64,000 nt of DNA, from assembly GCF_937881195.1 (NCBI RefSeq), contig NZ_CALGFC010000024.1, forward strand, positions 1 through 64,000, given 5' to 3'. Shown piece by piece: positions 50,786 through 58,897 of the stretch. Within the stretch, counting starts at the first letter, position 1. The number at the start of each line of letters is the position of its first letter. The translations under genes were made by a program, and so were the position numbers. The stretch comes from an uncultured Methanobrevibacter sp. (GTDB lineage: Archaea; Methanobacteriota; Methanobacteria; Methanobacteriales; Methanobacteriaceae). The notes under the pieces were generated by a model. That model was given only the letters and a program-made list of their open reading frames with translations, made no database searches and was not told where the DNA came from.

Positions 50786-53254
50786 TTAGAGCATTGGAGT
50801 TTTATCTCCATCTTCAAATATTTCAATTAAAATCTTTTTTACTTCTTCTTTGCTTTTATCTTTAAATTCAAAAGTATTTTCATGTTTATGATAGTGAACA
50901 TCTCCGCCATCTTTAGAATCACCTGAACCTCCACCACGACCTCCTTTCTTATTTTTATTTTTCATGACACTTTTATCAATTTTGGATGAAGCTGTTGCAT
51001 TCATTTCTAAGCTTTCAGGCATTTTACTCATTTTATTATGTAATCCTTTAAGTGAAGATCCAACTTTATTTATATCTCCAGGAACAACATTTCCAAATTT
51101 TTTAAATGCAGGAATAAGTCCTGGACTGCAGCCCATTACCATACACCATATTTGCCTAAGTGGAGTTAAAACTGCATTTAAACCACCGATTAGCCAGTCT
51201 AGTCCACCCATAATTATATGTATGGCCGATTGAACACCATTTCGTATAGCATTCCATCCATTAATAACTGCTTTTCTAAATCCTTCATTAGTAGTCCAAA
51301 GATAGATTAATGCTCCTACAAGTATCATTACAACAGTTATAACTGCACCAATAGGGTTAGCTGATAATGCAAGATTTAAAGCTCTTTGAGCTATTGTGGC
51401 TCCTTTTGTTATTCCTGTTGTTATTGCAGTCCATACTCCTCTTAATTTTTCAGCTGTTCCTAATGCTATTGATCTGGCACGAGCTGTTACAGCTGCACCT
51501 GAAAAGTTTCTTAAATTTGAGATAGCTGTTTTAATAACTCCTCCAGCACTTTTAAAACCCCCTATAATTTGAGTTTTAAGAGTACCTCCTAAATTTTTCA
51601 ATCCACCAATGCCTCGAGTAGCTCCACTTTTAATTTTATTACCCATAGCTCCTGCTGTTGTACCTACACTAGTTAAAGTATTTTTAACACGACCTCCAGC
51701 ACTAGTAAATTTTGAAGTTATAAAACTACTAGCACTATTTGCAGTGTTTTTGACTTTTTTAGAGGCATTATTTGCTCCAGTAGTTATAGTTCCAGTTATA
51801 CTTTTAACTTTTTGTTTAATCCTAGCCCCCACACCTTTTTTATTTTTCATTGGTTCACCAACACTACCTCCAGAATTGGATCTATTCCATTTATCTTTTT
51901 TTGAGTTAGGGTCATAATTTTCAGGAGTTTTTTTATTTCCTTTTGATCCTCCATCATTAACAGTTTTACCATTTACAGTAACATGATTAGCAGCAATATT
52001 TTTATTAGGCATTAATTTACCTAATCCTGGAATCTTTGAAAGAACACTTCGAACAGGAGATAATGCAGCCATTAATATTTGGAATCCTCCTCCTAAAGCA
52101 GCCAATATACCTACTAGAACTACTCCTTTTCCTGCAAAATCCCACATCCATTGTGGAGCTCCTTGAATTGCAGTTAAAATAGGATTTATAAAATTCATTA
52201 ACCCCATAAAACCATCTGTTGCTGATTGTAAAATCTGGTCAAATATTGCTAAAGCCCTATTATATCCTCCAAGTTCTCCTTCCATAGTATTATAAGCACC
52301 AGTGACATTGCCAGCAGCATCAACTTGCAATTTTCCTTTTTCTATTCCTATTTCTTGAACAGCATTAAGTCTCTCTTGATATGTCTTGGCAGATTTTAAT
52401 CTATCTATTTGAGATTCAGATAAACCTTCATCTCTTAATTTACCTGCTGCTGAATCATAACCCGAAGATAAGTATGATCCAAATCCATACATAGATCCTC
52501 TTTGTCTTAATGGGTCTGCATCTGCACTTATTGCATCTAAAACAGCTAAAGATCTTGAAGTATTACTACTATTTAAGTCTCTAGAATTAGTTAATAAATT
52601 CATCATAGTTGTTAAATCTGAATCAGATCTAGCAGAACTAATATCATAATTTTTAAATGCATTGGTTATTGCGGAAGCTTCTCCTTGAGAATTAGTATTT
52701 CCTAATCTCCATTGTAGCATTGTTTTTTGATGGCCTTCTTCAAATAATTGATTAAGTCCCATATACCCACCAGTAGCACTAGCTAATGCAGTAATAGAAT
52801 CCATATTACTAAAAGAACTACTTATACTACTGGTTCCTGACTTAGCATCATTGGTCATTTGTCCAATAGCAGATTTAAATTTATTAACAATTCCATCAAA
52901 ACTAAGAATATTAATTTTATTAAGATTAGTTAAAACTCCATCTGCTCCACTTTTTGCATCACTGACAATTTTATCTGTGGCTGATTTATATTTAGAATAA
53001 ATTTTAGTAAAATCTAAATTGTTTATTTTGTCTAAGCTATTTGTAACATTTGAAGATGTTTGAGAAGCTTTTTCAGAAACACCTTTTAACATTTCATTTA
53101 TTTTATTAAGCCCTGTAGGATTGAATTTTTCTAAGGGTTGAGTTACTTCTTCATTAGCTTTTTTAGTTTCAGAAGCCTGATTTTTCATCTGTTTCAGGAT
53201 ATCAGTAACTAAATCATTACCTACAAATTTTATTAAAATATCCATTTTTCCCAT
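50786..53254 (-). CDS. Tail tape measure protein
   Basis: An 822-aa protein, the longest in the tail module after the fibre protein. The N-terminal third is helical and Ser/Asn/Lys-rich with a duplicated unit (LDKINNLDFTKIYSKYKSAT and LNKINILSFDGIVNKFKSAI). The middle carries hydrophobic segments (VGILAALGGGFQILMAAL and IGAVITVVMILVGALIYLW) and Ala/Gly-rich stretches (KVKNTANSASSFITSKFTSAGG in part). The end is charged. The tape measure sets tail length and enters the host during infection; about 820 residues suggest a tail near 120 nm by the usual 1.5 Å per residue rule. Confidence 0.85.
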   Translation of the reverse strand: MGKMDILIKFVGNDLVTDILKQMKNQASETKKANEEVTQPLEKFNPTGLNKINEMLKGVSEKASQTSSNVTNSLDKINNLDFTKIYSKYKSATDKIVSDAKSGADGVLTNLNKINILSFDGIVNKFKSAIGQMTNDAKSGTSSISSSFSNMDSITALASATGGYMGLNQLFEEGHQKTMLQWRLGNTNSQGEASAITNAFKNYDISSARSDSDLTTMMNLLTNSRDLNSSNTSRSLAVLDAISADADPLRQRGSMYGFGSYLSSGYDSAAGKLRDEGLSESQIDRLKSAKTYQERLNAVQEIGIEKGKLQVDAAGNVTGAYNTMEGELGGYNRALAIFDQILQSATDGFMGLMNFINPILTAIQGAPQWMWDFAGKGVVLVGILAALGGGFQILMAALSPVRSVLSKIPGLGKLMPNKNIAANHVTVNGKTVNDGGSKGNKKTPENYDPNSKKDKWNRSNSGGSVGEPMKNKKGVGARIKQKVKSITGTITTGANNASKKVKNTANSASSFITSKFTSAGGRVKNTLTSVGTTAGAMGNKIKSGATRGIGGLKNLGGTLKTQIIGGFKSAGGVIKTAISNLRNFSGAAVTARARSIALGTAEKLRGVWTAITTGITKGATIAQRALNLALSANPIGAVITVVMILVGALIYLWTTNEGFRKAVINGWNAIRNGVQSAIHIIMGGLDWLIGGLNAVLTPLRQIWCMVMGCSPGLIPAFKKFGNVVPGDINKVGSSLKGLHNKMSKMPESLEMNATASSKIDKSVMKNKNKKGGRGGGSGDSKDGGDVHYHKHENTFEFKDKSKEEVKKILIEIFEDGDKTPML

Positions 53255-53266
53255 AAAAAAACATCC

Positions 53267-53461
53267 TTAATTATTTAGATCTTCAATTTCATCAGATTTT
53301 CTTTTTAGTCGGATATATTCCATTCTAAAAAGAAATCTGAAATTTGGTGTGTACTTTCTTTTTATTATTTCTTCAGGAGTGTATTTTCCTCCTGATTTTT
53401 CCCATATCCTCATTATTATTTCTGCTTCTATTGATTCACAAAACTTAAAGAAAGGATACAT
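53267..53461 (-). CDS. Tail assembly chaperone, second frame (GT-like)
   Basis: A 64-aa frame just before the tape measure gene, overlapping the end of the preceding chaperone by 17 bases. It reads MYPFFKFCESIEAEI, then a basic helix. In many tailed viruses two chaperones here are joined by a programmed frameshift. The overlap contains CTT TAA G, where a +1 slip from CUU to UUU would make the long form. It could instead start at its own ATG 53461, though no clear ribosome site precedes it. Confidence 0.65.
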   Translation of the reverse strand: MYPFFKFCESIEAEIIMRIWEKSGGKYTPEEIIKRKYTPNFRFLFRMEYIRLKRKSDEIEDLNN

Positions 53462-54089
53462 TCGACTTGTGGTCGATTCCTAAAACGTGCATGACTTTAT
53501 CGCCTAGCTCAGTTCTCATTACATAATCAGCTTTTTTCCAAAATTCTCTTCTTTTATTTTTATCTCCATTGAAGTCTGGAGGAGTTACAAAATCAGCTAA
53601 TAATTCAATAATCATATTATCCAATTGAGGTTTCATATATTTAATTGTCTTTTCATTGAGTTTTTCTAAAGCTTTTTTTTCTCTTTTATTAAGAATTGTG
53701 TCCTTTTCTACTTTTTCGAGTATTCCTTTTTCGTATTTGGTGAAATCTTGATAGGGGAGAGTTGATAAATTAGTGTATTCCAGTTGGTCTCCTGGTTCTA
53801 TTGGTCTAACTTTGCACTTAATTATTTTTTTATTACCATCACCACGGTCATATTGGAATTCAATATTGTATCTATCTTCATTGAAAAAATCTAGAAATTC
53901 TTCTTCATTTTCTATCATTTCAACGAATTCAGGGTCTTCTTGTACTTGATTTTCTATTTCTGATTTAATTTCTTCCTTATGGTGCTCTTTTCCCATTTCA
54001 ATAGCTTTTTCTATATTTATATCTGGAGCACTCATATTTTCAATCATGTCGGATTCTTCTTTATTTTTAGGATTTTTAGTGTCTGTCAT
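53445..54089 (-). CDS. Tail assembly chaperone (gpG-like)
   Basis: A 214-aa acidic protein upstream of the tape measure. The start is Glu/Lys-rich (MTDTKNPKNKEESDMIENM). A core from about residue 65 (FNEDRYNIEFQYDRGDG, VRPIEPGDQLEYTNLSTL) and helices (ADFVTPPDFNGDKNKRREFW) follow. The call rests on position, acidity and the overlap with the next frame. ATG 54089 follows GAGAGGAAA; the earlier TTG at 54104 is rejected. Confidence 0.68.
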   Translation of the reverse strand: MTDTKNPKNKEESDMIENMSAPDINIEKAIEMGKEHHKEEIKSEIENQVQEDPEFVEMIENEEEFLDFFNEDRYNIEFQYDRGDGNKKIIKCKVRPIEPGDQLEYTNLSTLPYQDFTKYEKGILEKVEKDTILNKREKKALEKLNEKTIKYMKPQLDNMIIELLADFVTPPDFNGDKNKRREFWKKADYVMRTELGDKVMHVLGIDHKSNVSFL

Positions 54090-54165
54090 GAAATTTCCTC
54101 TCAATAATTAATTTTAAATAAAAAATTTTAAATATAAAAAATAATATAAATAATAAGAGAATAAT

Positions 54166-54420
54166 ATGGAAGAATTAAAAGATGTAAAGGTAGTAAGTGG
54201 AACTGATATATTTAGGATTATTCTATTAATCTTAATTGTAAGTGCAGTTTTTGTTATAGCTACAAATTATACAGATCCAAAAGCTGTTTTTGGTTGTATT
54301 CTCCTCATTATTTTTGTTTTGATTGATTTATATCTTCTTAGAAACCCTAGTTTATTAATATGGGGGATAGTTTTTGCTAAATTCCTTCTTTTTATTTTTA
54401 TAGCATTTATGTTTCTATAA
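54166..54420 (+). CDS. Small three-helix membrane protein, first of a pair
   Basis: An 84-aa protein on the strand opposite to the tail operon. After MEELKDVKVVSGTD come three hydrophobic helices (IFRIILLILIVSAVFVIA; VFGCILLIIFVLIDLYLL; IWGIVFAKFLLFIFIAFMFL). It is clearly related to the next gene: both have an acidic start with DVK, R-I in helix one, a helix ending LIDLYLL or LMDLYLV followed by NP and W. It has its own upstream TTTAAATA-type box near 54112-54140. Likely expressed in the lysogen, for example to block superinfection; a holin role is an alternative. Confidence 0.65.
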   Translation: MEELKDVKVVSGTDIFRIILLILIVSAVFVIATNYTDPKAVFGCILLIIFVLIDLYLLRNPSLLIWGIVFAKFLLFIFIAFMFL

Positions 54421-54464
54421 TTATAGATAAAACAAATAATAAGAAAACTTGGTGAGGGATATCA

Positions 54465-54722
54465 TTGGAAAAAGTAAATGATGTAAAAATAGATAGTGAT
54501 GGAACACAAACCATAAGAGTAATAATAATAATTTTACTAATTGGGGTATTAATTACCATTGCTGGCTATAGAGATATAACCCATACTATCGGGGGTATAT
54601 ACTTCATTGCTTTTTTATTAATGGATTTGTACTTAGTGTGGAATCCTACTAAAATAAAATGGTTAATATTTGCTGTTTTATGGCTTCCATTCATATATTT
54701 AGCACAATTTTTGCCAATATGA
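54465..54722 (+). CDS. Small three-helix membrane protein, second of a pair
   Basis: An 85-aa paralogue of the preceding protein, 44 bases downstream. It starts MEKVNDVKIDSDGTQ with helices IRVIIIILLIGVLITIAG, GGIYFIAFLLMDLYLVW and IFAVLWLPFIYLAQFL. The start codon is TTG 54465 with GGTGAGGG upstream. The two genes probably share a transcript and arose by tandem duplication followed by strong divergence. Confidence 0.65.
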   Translation: MEKVNDVKIDSDGTQTIRVIIIILLIGVLITIAGYRDITHTIGGIYFIAFLLMDLYLVWNPTKIKWLIFAVLWLPFIYLAQFLPI

Positions 54723-54886
54723 ATTTTTTATCATAAATAATATTTATTATTTTTATACTTTTTTGAGGGTTTTACACTAGATAATTCTTATTTAGAGTAG
54801 TTTTTTAAAAGAAAAAAATTTAATTGAATTTATACTCTTTTTTTTATTAATTTTTATATAATAATAGGATTTTATAGATAATATTT

Positions 54887-55336
54887 TTATAAAATATTAT
54901 CTTTTATTTGGAATCCTAATGCTTTACTGAATCTAGCACTACCTTTAGCTGTAGGTTTAAATTCATCTTTAGCTTTCAAATCCCTACTACATTCAGTAAT
55001 ACTGCAACCATCAAGACGATGTAAGCTAAATGGCTGTCCATCATTACCAAGTTTACCCATTATAAGTATTGGGAATCTCAAGCCTTTTCTTGACATTTCA
55101 TATAAATCCCATAAGTAGGGTTGGTCTTTAGCATCAGTAAATTCAAAACTAACCTTATGATTACCCATAATTGAGCCTAACATTTCAGTACTTGCACCAT
55201 GATAAACAGTTTTTTCTTCAAATTGATCAGTGATTTTAAATCCTGCTGTAAGAAGTGGTGAACCTAAAACATCAATATAAACTAAATCAGCTTTAATCGG
55301 ATTTTCATTTAATTGACTGTAATCAACATCTACCAT
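54887..55336 (-). CDS. Tail tube protein
   Basis: A 149-aa protein after the sheath gene, the place and size of the tail tube in contractile-tail viruses. It has the expected beta pattern (KADLVYIDVLGSPLLTAGF, GNHKVSFEFTDAKDQPYLWDL, RFPILIMGKLGNDG, LHRLDGCSITECSRDL). GGAGGT precedes the ATG. It would form the inner tube of the tail. Confidence 0.75.
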   Translation of the reverse strand: MVDVDYSQLNENPIKADLVYIDVLGSPLLTAGFKITDQFEEKTVYHGASTEMLGSIMGNHKVSFEFTDAKDQPYLWDLYEMSRKGLRFPILIMGKLGNDGQPFSLHRLDGCSITECSRDLKAKDEFKPTAKGSARFSKALGFQIKDNIL

Positions 55337-55351
55337 ATTTTAAACCTCCTT

Positions 55352-56524
55352 CTAGTATTCAATTCTCCTATTTATAGTAACATTGATAATTGCTCCAAGA
55401 ACATTTAAACTTAATTTAACTATGATTCCATCAGAATCATTAGGATCTTGAGTTAATTCAAAACCATAACCTTTTAATTTTTTATCCTCAACTTGAGTAT
55501 CTAAGTATGATTTAGAATATTCTTCAATTAAGATTAAATTATTCTCTTCATTATTAGCTTTTATATATCTTTGAATTATTTTATCAACTGCAGAGGCATG
55601 TTCATCAGCTAATATTCTTGCATGTAAACGACTGTCTGCTTCATTTAGAGAACTACTAGTACTCCAATCCATACAAGGTTCTGCCTTATTACTATCAGTT
55701 ATACCTTCCATATCAGATATAAATCCATTTTGAGCTAAAATCTCTCTATCATCATCATTATATGGTAAAATTTCCTCACTAGTAACAGAATTATATGTTC
55801 CATATGCAGGGCTTATAAAGAAAGGACAGCTAGCTGTTTTAGCTATGAATTTTGATTGCATTTTAGGATCTACATGAATATAAACTCTTGAATTTTTAAC
55901 ATCAGAATTTAACAATTTTATTTCATCAGCTGTTTTTAAATCTTCTGCTGAATTATCAATAGTAAATCCTGCAATTCTATATAATCCTTTATCTTCTAAC
56001 TCTTCTATAATGGAAGATATGTTTTCTAATAGTTCTTTTGTTTCTGTTGATACATAGAAATCAAGATATAATTCATGTCTAATGCTTTTGAATCTTTTTG
56101 TTGATTCAATAGCTGTTTTATAATCCTCTAAAGTAGGATTAGTTCCTACATTTATTGCATATATTATCCCTATTCCCATGTTGGAATCAACACTTGAAGT
56201 ACTGCCCTCAGTTAATACTTCTTTTATACTATTTAATAATTTATTATCTTCATCTTCTGGACCTAAAGCTATTAATGCTTCATCATAATTATTAAAATTA
56301 TGAACAGTGGTTAAATCTTTAGTTTTCCCAGAATCTCCATAAATTACAATATCTCTACCACCAGTATTTCTTTGAGGCATTGGTTCAGCAGATTCATTTA
56401 CTGTGAAAGTAGGAGTTTTTCTTTTTGTATATTCCTCAGTCATATTTACACCTTCATTTTCTTCTTGTTCTTCTTGAGTAGATCCTTCACCATTTTCTAC
56501 TCCAGGTTCATTTTCATCAGTCAT
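55352..56524 (-). CDS. Tail sheath protein
   Basis: A 390-aa protein with the sheath pattern: an acidic start, GGRDIVIYGDSGKTKDLTTV, NNYDEALIALGPED, a subunit-body segment IGIIYAINVGTNPT, a middle with AKTASCPFFISPAYGTYNSV and a C-terminal LILIEEYSKSYLDTQ plus GIIVKLSLNVLGAIINVTI. Sheath proteins contract to drive the tube through the envelope. Two starts are possible: ATG 56524 (overlaps the previous gene by ATGA, with GAGGTTGA) and ATG 56443, which has AAGGTG at ideal spacing and would remove a 27-residue acidic leader. Confidence 0.75.
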   Translation of the reverse strand: MTDENEPGVENGEGSTQEEQEENEGVNMTEEYTKRKTPTFTVNESAEPMPQRNTGGRDIVIYGDSGKTKDLTTVHNFNNYDEALIALGPEDEDNKLLNSIKEVLTEGSTSSVDSNMGIGIIYAINVGTNPTLEDYKTAIESTKRFKSIRHELYLDFYVSTETKELLENISSIIEELEDKGLYRIAGFTIDNSAEDLKTADEIKLLNSDVKNSRVYIHVDPKMQSKFIAKTASCPFFISPAYGTYNSVTSEEILPYNDDDREILAQNGFISDMEGITDSNKAEPCMDWSTSSSLNEADSRLHARILADEHASAVDKIIQRYIKANNEENNLILIEEYSKSYLDTQVEDKKLKGYGFELTQDPNDSDGIIVKLSLNVLGAIINVTINRRIEY

Positions 56525-57108
56525 TTTTCAACCTCAATATTTAAGCCATTAAATTTAAAATTATTCTCCCTAATTTTAACTATATTATCTTCTTTATAGT
56601 CAATTGTGAAAACTGTCCTATAAATTGGAGGTTCTAAATCGATTTGATCTTGTTCCGATTCTCCATTAACTTCAAATTCATTTCTACGAATATTATAATT
56701 ATTAAATGGATCATTATATGAGTTAATTGGACATCTTGTAATCTCTAATTCTTTAGCTTTACAAATATTATTATTAATTGAACAAATGTTCTCATTAAAG
56801 TTAGAACAAGTTGAAAAATGGTTTATTTCAGCTAATTCAAATGTTCTTTTAACAAAAGATACAATATCATCTCTTTCTTCATTAGAATTACTCCATATAT
56901 GGAGCATGAATGATTTATTAGTAACTTTCCATATACCATTAGGAGTTCTATATGTTTCAATATCTCCTTTTCCACCATTATTATTCATACTAATACATGG
57001 ATATTTGGTGGAAGGTGGAAATTCAGTTACTATTTTAACTTTTTCACCATTTATGATTATTTTATCCTTAAATAAATCAACCATTAAAGCTTTTATCTTA
57101 GATTTCAT
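56521..57108 (-). CDS. Tail terminator-like protein
   Basis: A 195-aa protein between gp10-like and sheath genes, the usual place for the tail terminator. It has FPPSTKYPCISMNNNGGKG, then WKVTNKSFMLHIWSNSNEERDDIVSFVK (seen in part as SFMLHIWSNSNEERDDIV), similar in pattern to gpU/terminator proteins. A Cys-rich insert (FSTCSNFNENICSINNNIC) is unusual and could bind a metal. Its stop overlaps the sheath start by four bases. Confidence 0.6.
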   Translation of the reverse strand: MKSKIKALMVDLFKDKIIINGEKVKIVTEFPPSTKYPCISMNNNGGKGDIETYRTPNGIWKVTNKSFMLHIWSNSNEERDDIVSFVKRTFELAEINHFSTCSNFNENICSINNNICKAKELEITRCPINSYNDPFNNYNIRRNEFEVNGESEQDQIDLEPPIYRTVFTIDYKEDNIVKIRENNFKFNGLNIEVEK

Positions 57109-57539
57109 AAAAGACTCCTTAAATACTTCATAAAAACAGCTTCCATATCAATCTTTGACATAACATTAACAGAAGCTCTTAAAATATAATCATTAGGAGG
57201 TACATAACCTGCAGGACCATCAGTTTTTCTTTGATAAGATCCTCCAAGAATATTTTTTAAATACCAAAACCACCATTTACGAGATTTATCAGTTGTTAAA
57301 ACACGATGTCCATAAACTACATGCCTCCAATAAAAAACATTACATAATATCTCCCCTACATTATCTTGAATATTCATACCATGACCAGCTCTAAGAAAAC
57401 CTGTTTCACCAACTGGTGCTTCTTTTTTAATTTCAGTGAGTAATATTATGCCGAATTCTTTCATTGCTAAATTAATTGCTTTGGGAATAATTGCTTCTAA
57501 TTCTTCAAATATTTCCCAACCACTAGATTCAGTAGGCAA
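57105..57539 (-). CDS. HK97 gp10-like tail/head-tail protein
   Basis: A 144-aa protein with the gp10 pattern: an N-terminal helix ending AMKEFGIILLTEIKKEAPVGETGFL (seen as LLTEIKKEAPVGETGFLRAG), a beta region with WRHVVYGHRV, and the closing VPPNDYILRASVNVM. Start TTG 57539 lies just after the stopper gene; GGATTGAT is the ribosome site. Its stop region overlaps the terminator gene by four bases. Confidence 0.72.
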   Translation of the reverse strand: MPTESSGWEIFEELEAIIPKAINLAMKEFGIILLTEIKKEAPVGETGFLRAGHGMNIQDNVGEILCNVFYWRHVVYGHRVLTTDKSRKWWFWYLKNILGGSYQRKTDGPAGYVPPNDYILRASVNVMSKIDMEAVFMKYLRSLL

Positions 57540-57545
57540 AATAAA

Positions 57546-57893
57546 TCAATCCATAATTTGATCTTCAATAACAAGATAACATTTTATATGAGGAATAAGA
57601 GTATTTCTAATTTCTGGAACACCATTAACACTAAAATAACGAGTATATCCATCAATCTTCAACTTAGATGTTTCTGTAATAGGAGTGTCTTTTTTAAAGA
57701 AAATTTTAAATTGTGATTGTTGAGCTTCACCTGAAGGCATTGCATACTCCCTATTACTCATAGGTTGCAAATCCCCAAAAACAGTAGCTATTTCAATTAA
57801 ACCTTTTTTAAGATTACCATAACTATCTAAACCGAAAGAATTATCTTCTTTTTCTTCATAAATAGTTACTTTATCCTTTGGAAAAAAAGACAT
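57546..57893 (-). CDS. Head-tail adaptor / stopper protein
   Basis: A 115-aa protein of head-closure type: a beta barrel pattern with YGNLKKGLIEIATVFGDLQP, QSQFKIFFKKDTPITETS and RYFSVNGVPEIRNTLIPH. A full AAAGGAGGTT precedes ATG 57893. Position between connector and gp10-like genes supports the role of closing the head after packaging. Confidence 0.68.
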   Translation of the reverse strand: MSFFPKDKVTIYEEKEDNSFGLDSYGNLKKGLIEIATVFGDLQPMSNREYAMPSGEAQQSQFKIFFKKDTPITETSKLKIDGYTRYFSVNGVPEIRNTLIPHIKCYLVIEDQIMD

Positions 57894-57910
57894 TAAAAAG
57901 AACCTCCTAA

Positions 57911-58486
57911 CTAAATCATTCTAACTATTGGCCTATTTCCTAAAGATCTAATTTTATTTTCAATTATATCTAAAGGAGAATCTTTTCTACCAGCAAATTG
58001 AACTGTTAAATCCCCTTCTTTAATATTTGAATAATCTTTATTAGGATTAGTATCAAGAGAATATAATAATAATTCTTCTAACAAGGAAGCTACATTTTTA
58101 TCATAATAATCTTTACTTACTCTAATTGAATATTTAACAATTAAAAGATTAGCTTCATAAGATTTATTAAAATAAATTATACCTTCTGGAGAATAAACTG
58201 GATATTCAGTTGGATCTAGAACTTTACCATCAAGAATAATCTCATTTATTGTATATAAATCATTATTATCTAAAAGTAAAGTGTTGCCTGAAAAACATAT
58301 TTTAACTTCTGATTTATCTTGAGGTTTTATAATATTAAGGCCACTTAAACCCTCAATTTTATTAATAGCGTTATTAATTACTAATTGTAAACTATCATTA
58401 GAGATTTCATTAATAATAATGTTTTTTGCTAGAGCTATTGATTTAAATTCTTCAGGAGTTATTATTTTAATACTTTCTTCAGGCAT
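57911..58486 (-). CDS. Head-tail connector protein
   Basis: A 191-aa protein with the HK97 gp6/SPP1 gp15 pattern: an N-terminal helical region (LQLVINNAINKIEGLSGLN), a beta insert with a NEIILDGKVLDPTEYPVY turn, then a helix (VASLLEELLLYSLDTNPNK) and a C-terminal RSLGNRPIVRMI. It would form the ring below the portal. GAGGAGG precedes its ATG. Confidence 0.7.
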   Translation of the reverse strand: MPEESIKIITPEEFKSIALAKNIIINEISNDSLQLVINNAINKIEGLSGLNIIKPQDKSEVKICFSGNTLLLDNNDLYTINEIILDGKVLDPTEYPVYSPEGIIYFNKSYEANLLIVKYSIRVSKDYYDKNVASLLEELLLYSLDTNPNKDYSNIKEGDLTVQFAGRKDSPLDIIENKIRSLGNRPIVRMI

Positions 58487-58501
58487 TACTTTTCCTCCTC
58501 A

Positions 58502-58834
58502 CTATTTTTTATCAGGGCTTTGTTCATTTTTAAGCATAGTAGCAATTTTACCTTCTGCTTCTTTAATAATTAAATCACTATTTTCTTTAGCTTCAGCAAC
58601 AATTTGAGCTGCTTTTTCTTCTGCATTTTTAACAATCAAATCTGCTTTTCTTTGTGCTTGAGTGTTATTTTCATCATTAAATGGTTTCAAATCATAATCA
58701 ACGCCTGATTTAGTGAGAGTTTCAGCATCTTTTTTACTATCAACTGTTGCTTCACCATCAACAAATTGTATTAATTTACCATTTACTTGTGCTCTGTGTT
58801 TTGCTTTTTTATTTCTAAAATATACTTTAACCAT
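58502..58834 (-). CDS. Coiled-coil head protein of unknown function
   Basis: A 110-aa protein. Residues 1-50 have a small beta domain (MVKVYFRNKKAKHRAQVNGK, LIQFVDGEATVD). Residues 55-105 form an Ala/Glu/Lys-rich coiled coil with a regular AEEKAAQIVAEAKE repeat resembling ATP-synthase b-type stalks. It lies between capsid and connector, where head decoration or completion proteins are common. The beta part followed by a coiled coil might be a head fibre; this is a guess. Confidence 0.55.
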   Translation of the reverse strand: MVKVYFRNKKAKHRAQVNGKLIQFVDGEATVDSKKDAETLTKSGVDYDLKPFNDENNTQAQRKADLIVKNAEEKAAQIVAEAKENSDLIIKEAEGKIATMLKNEQSPDKK

Positions 58835-58866
58835 ATAAAAATCTCCTTGAAAAAATAATAATAAAA

Positions 58867-58897
58867 TATCTAAAAAAAAAGATACTTTTTTTAGATA
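58867..58897 (-). terminator. Stem-loop at the capsid gene stop codon
   Basis: TATCTAAAAAAA and TTTTTTTAGATA form a 12-base or longer stem with a short loop that includes the capsid stop codon. On the minus strand the T-rich arm comes last. It could partly end transcription or protect the message end, giving more capsid than downstream products. Confidence 0.45.

Noticed and set aside
51609..51917. Plus-strand open frame inside the tape measure gene
   Set aside because: Hydrophobic shadow of Lys/Ala/Gly-rich tape measure sequence; no ribosome site.
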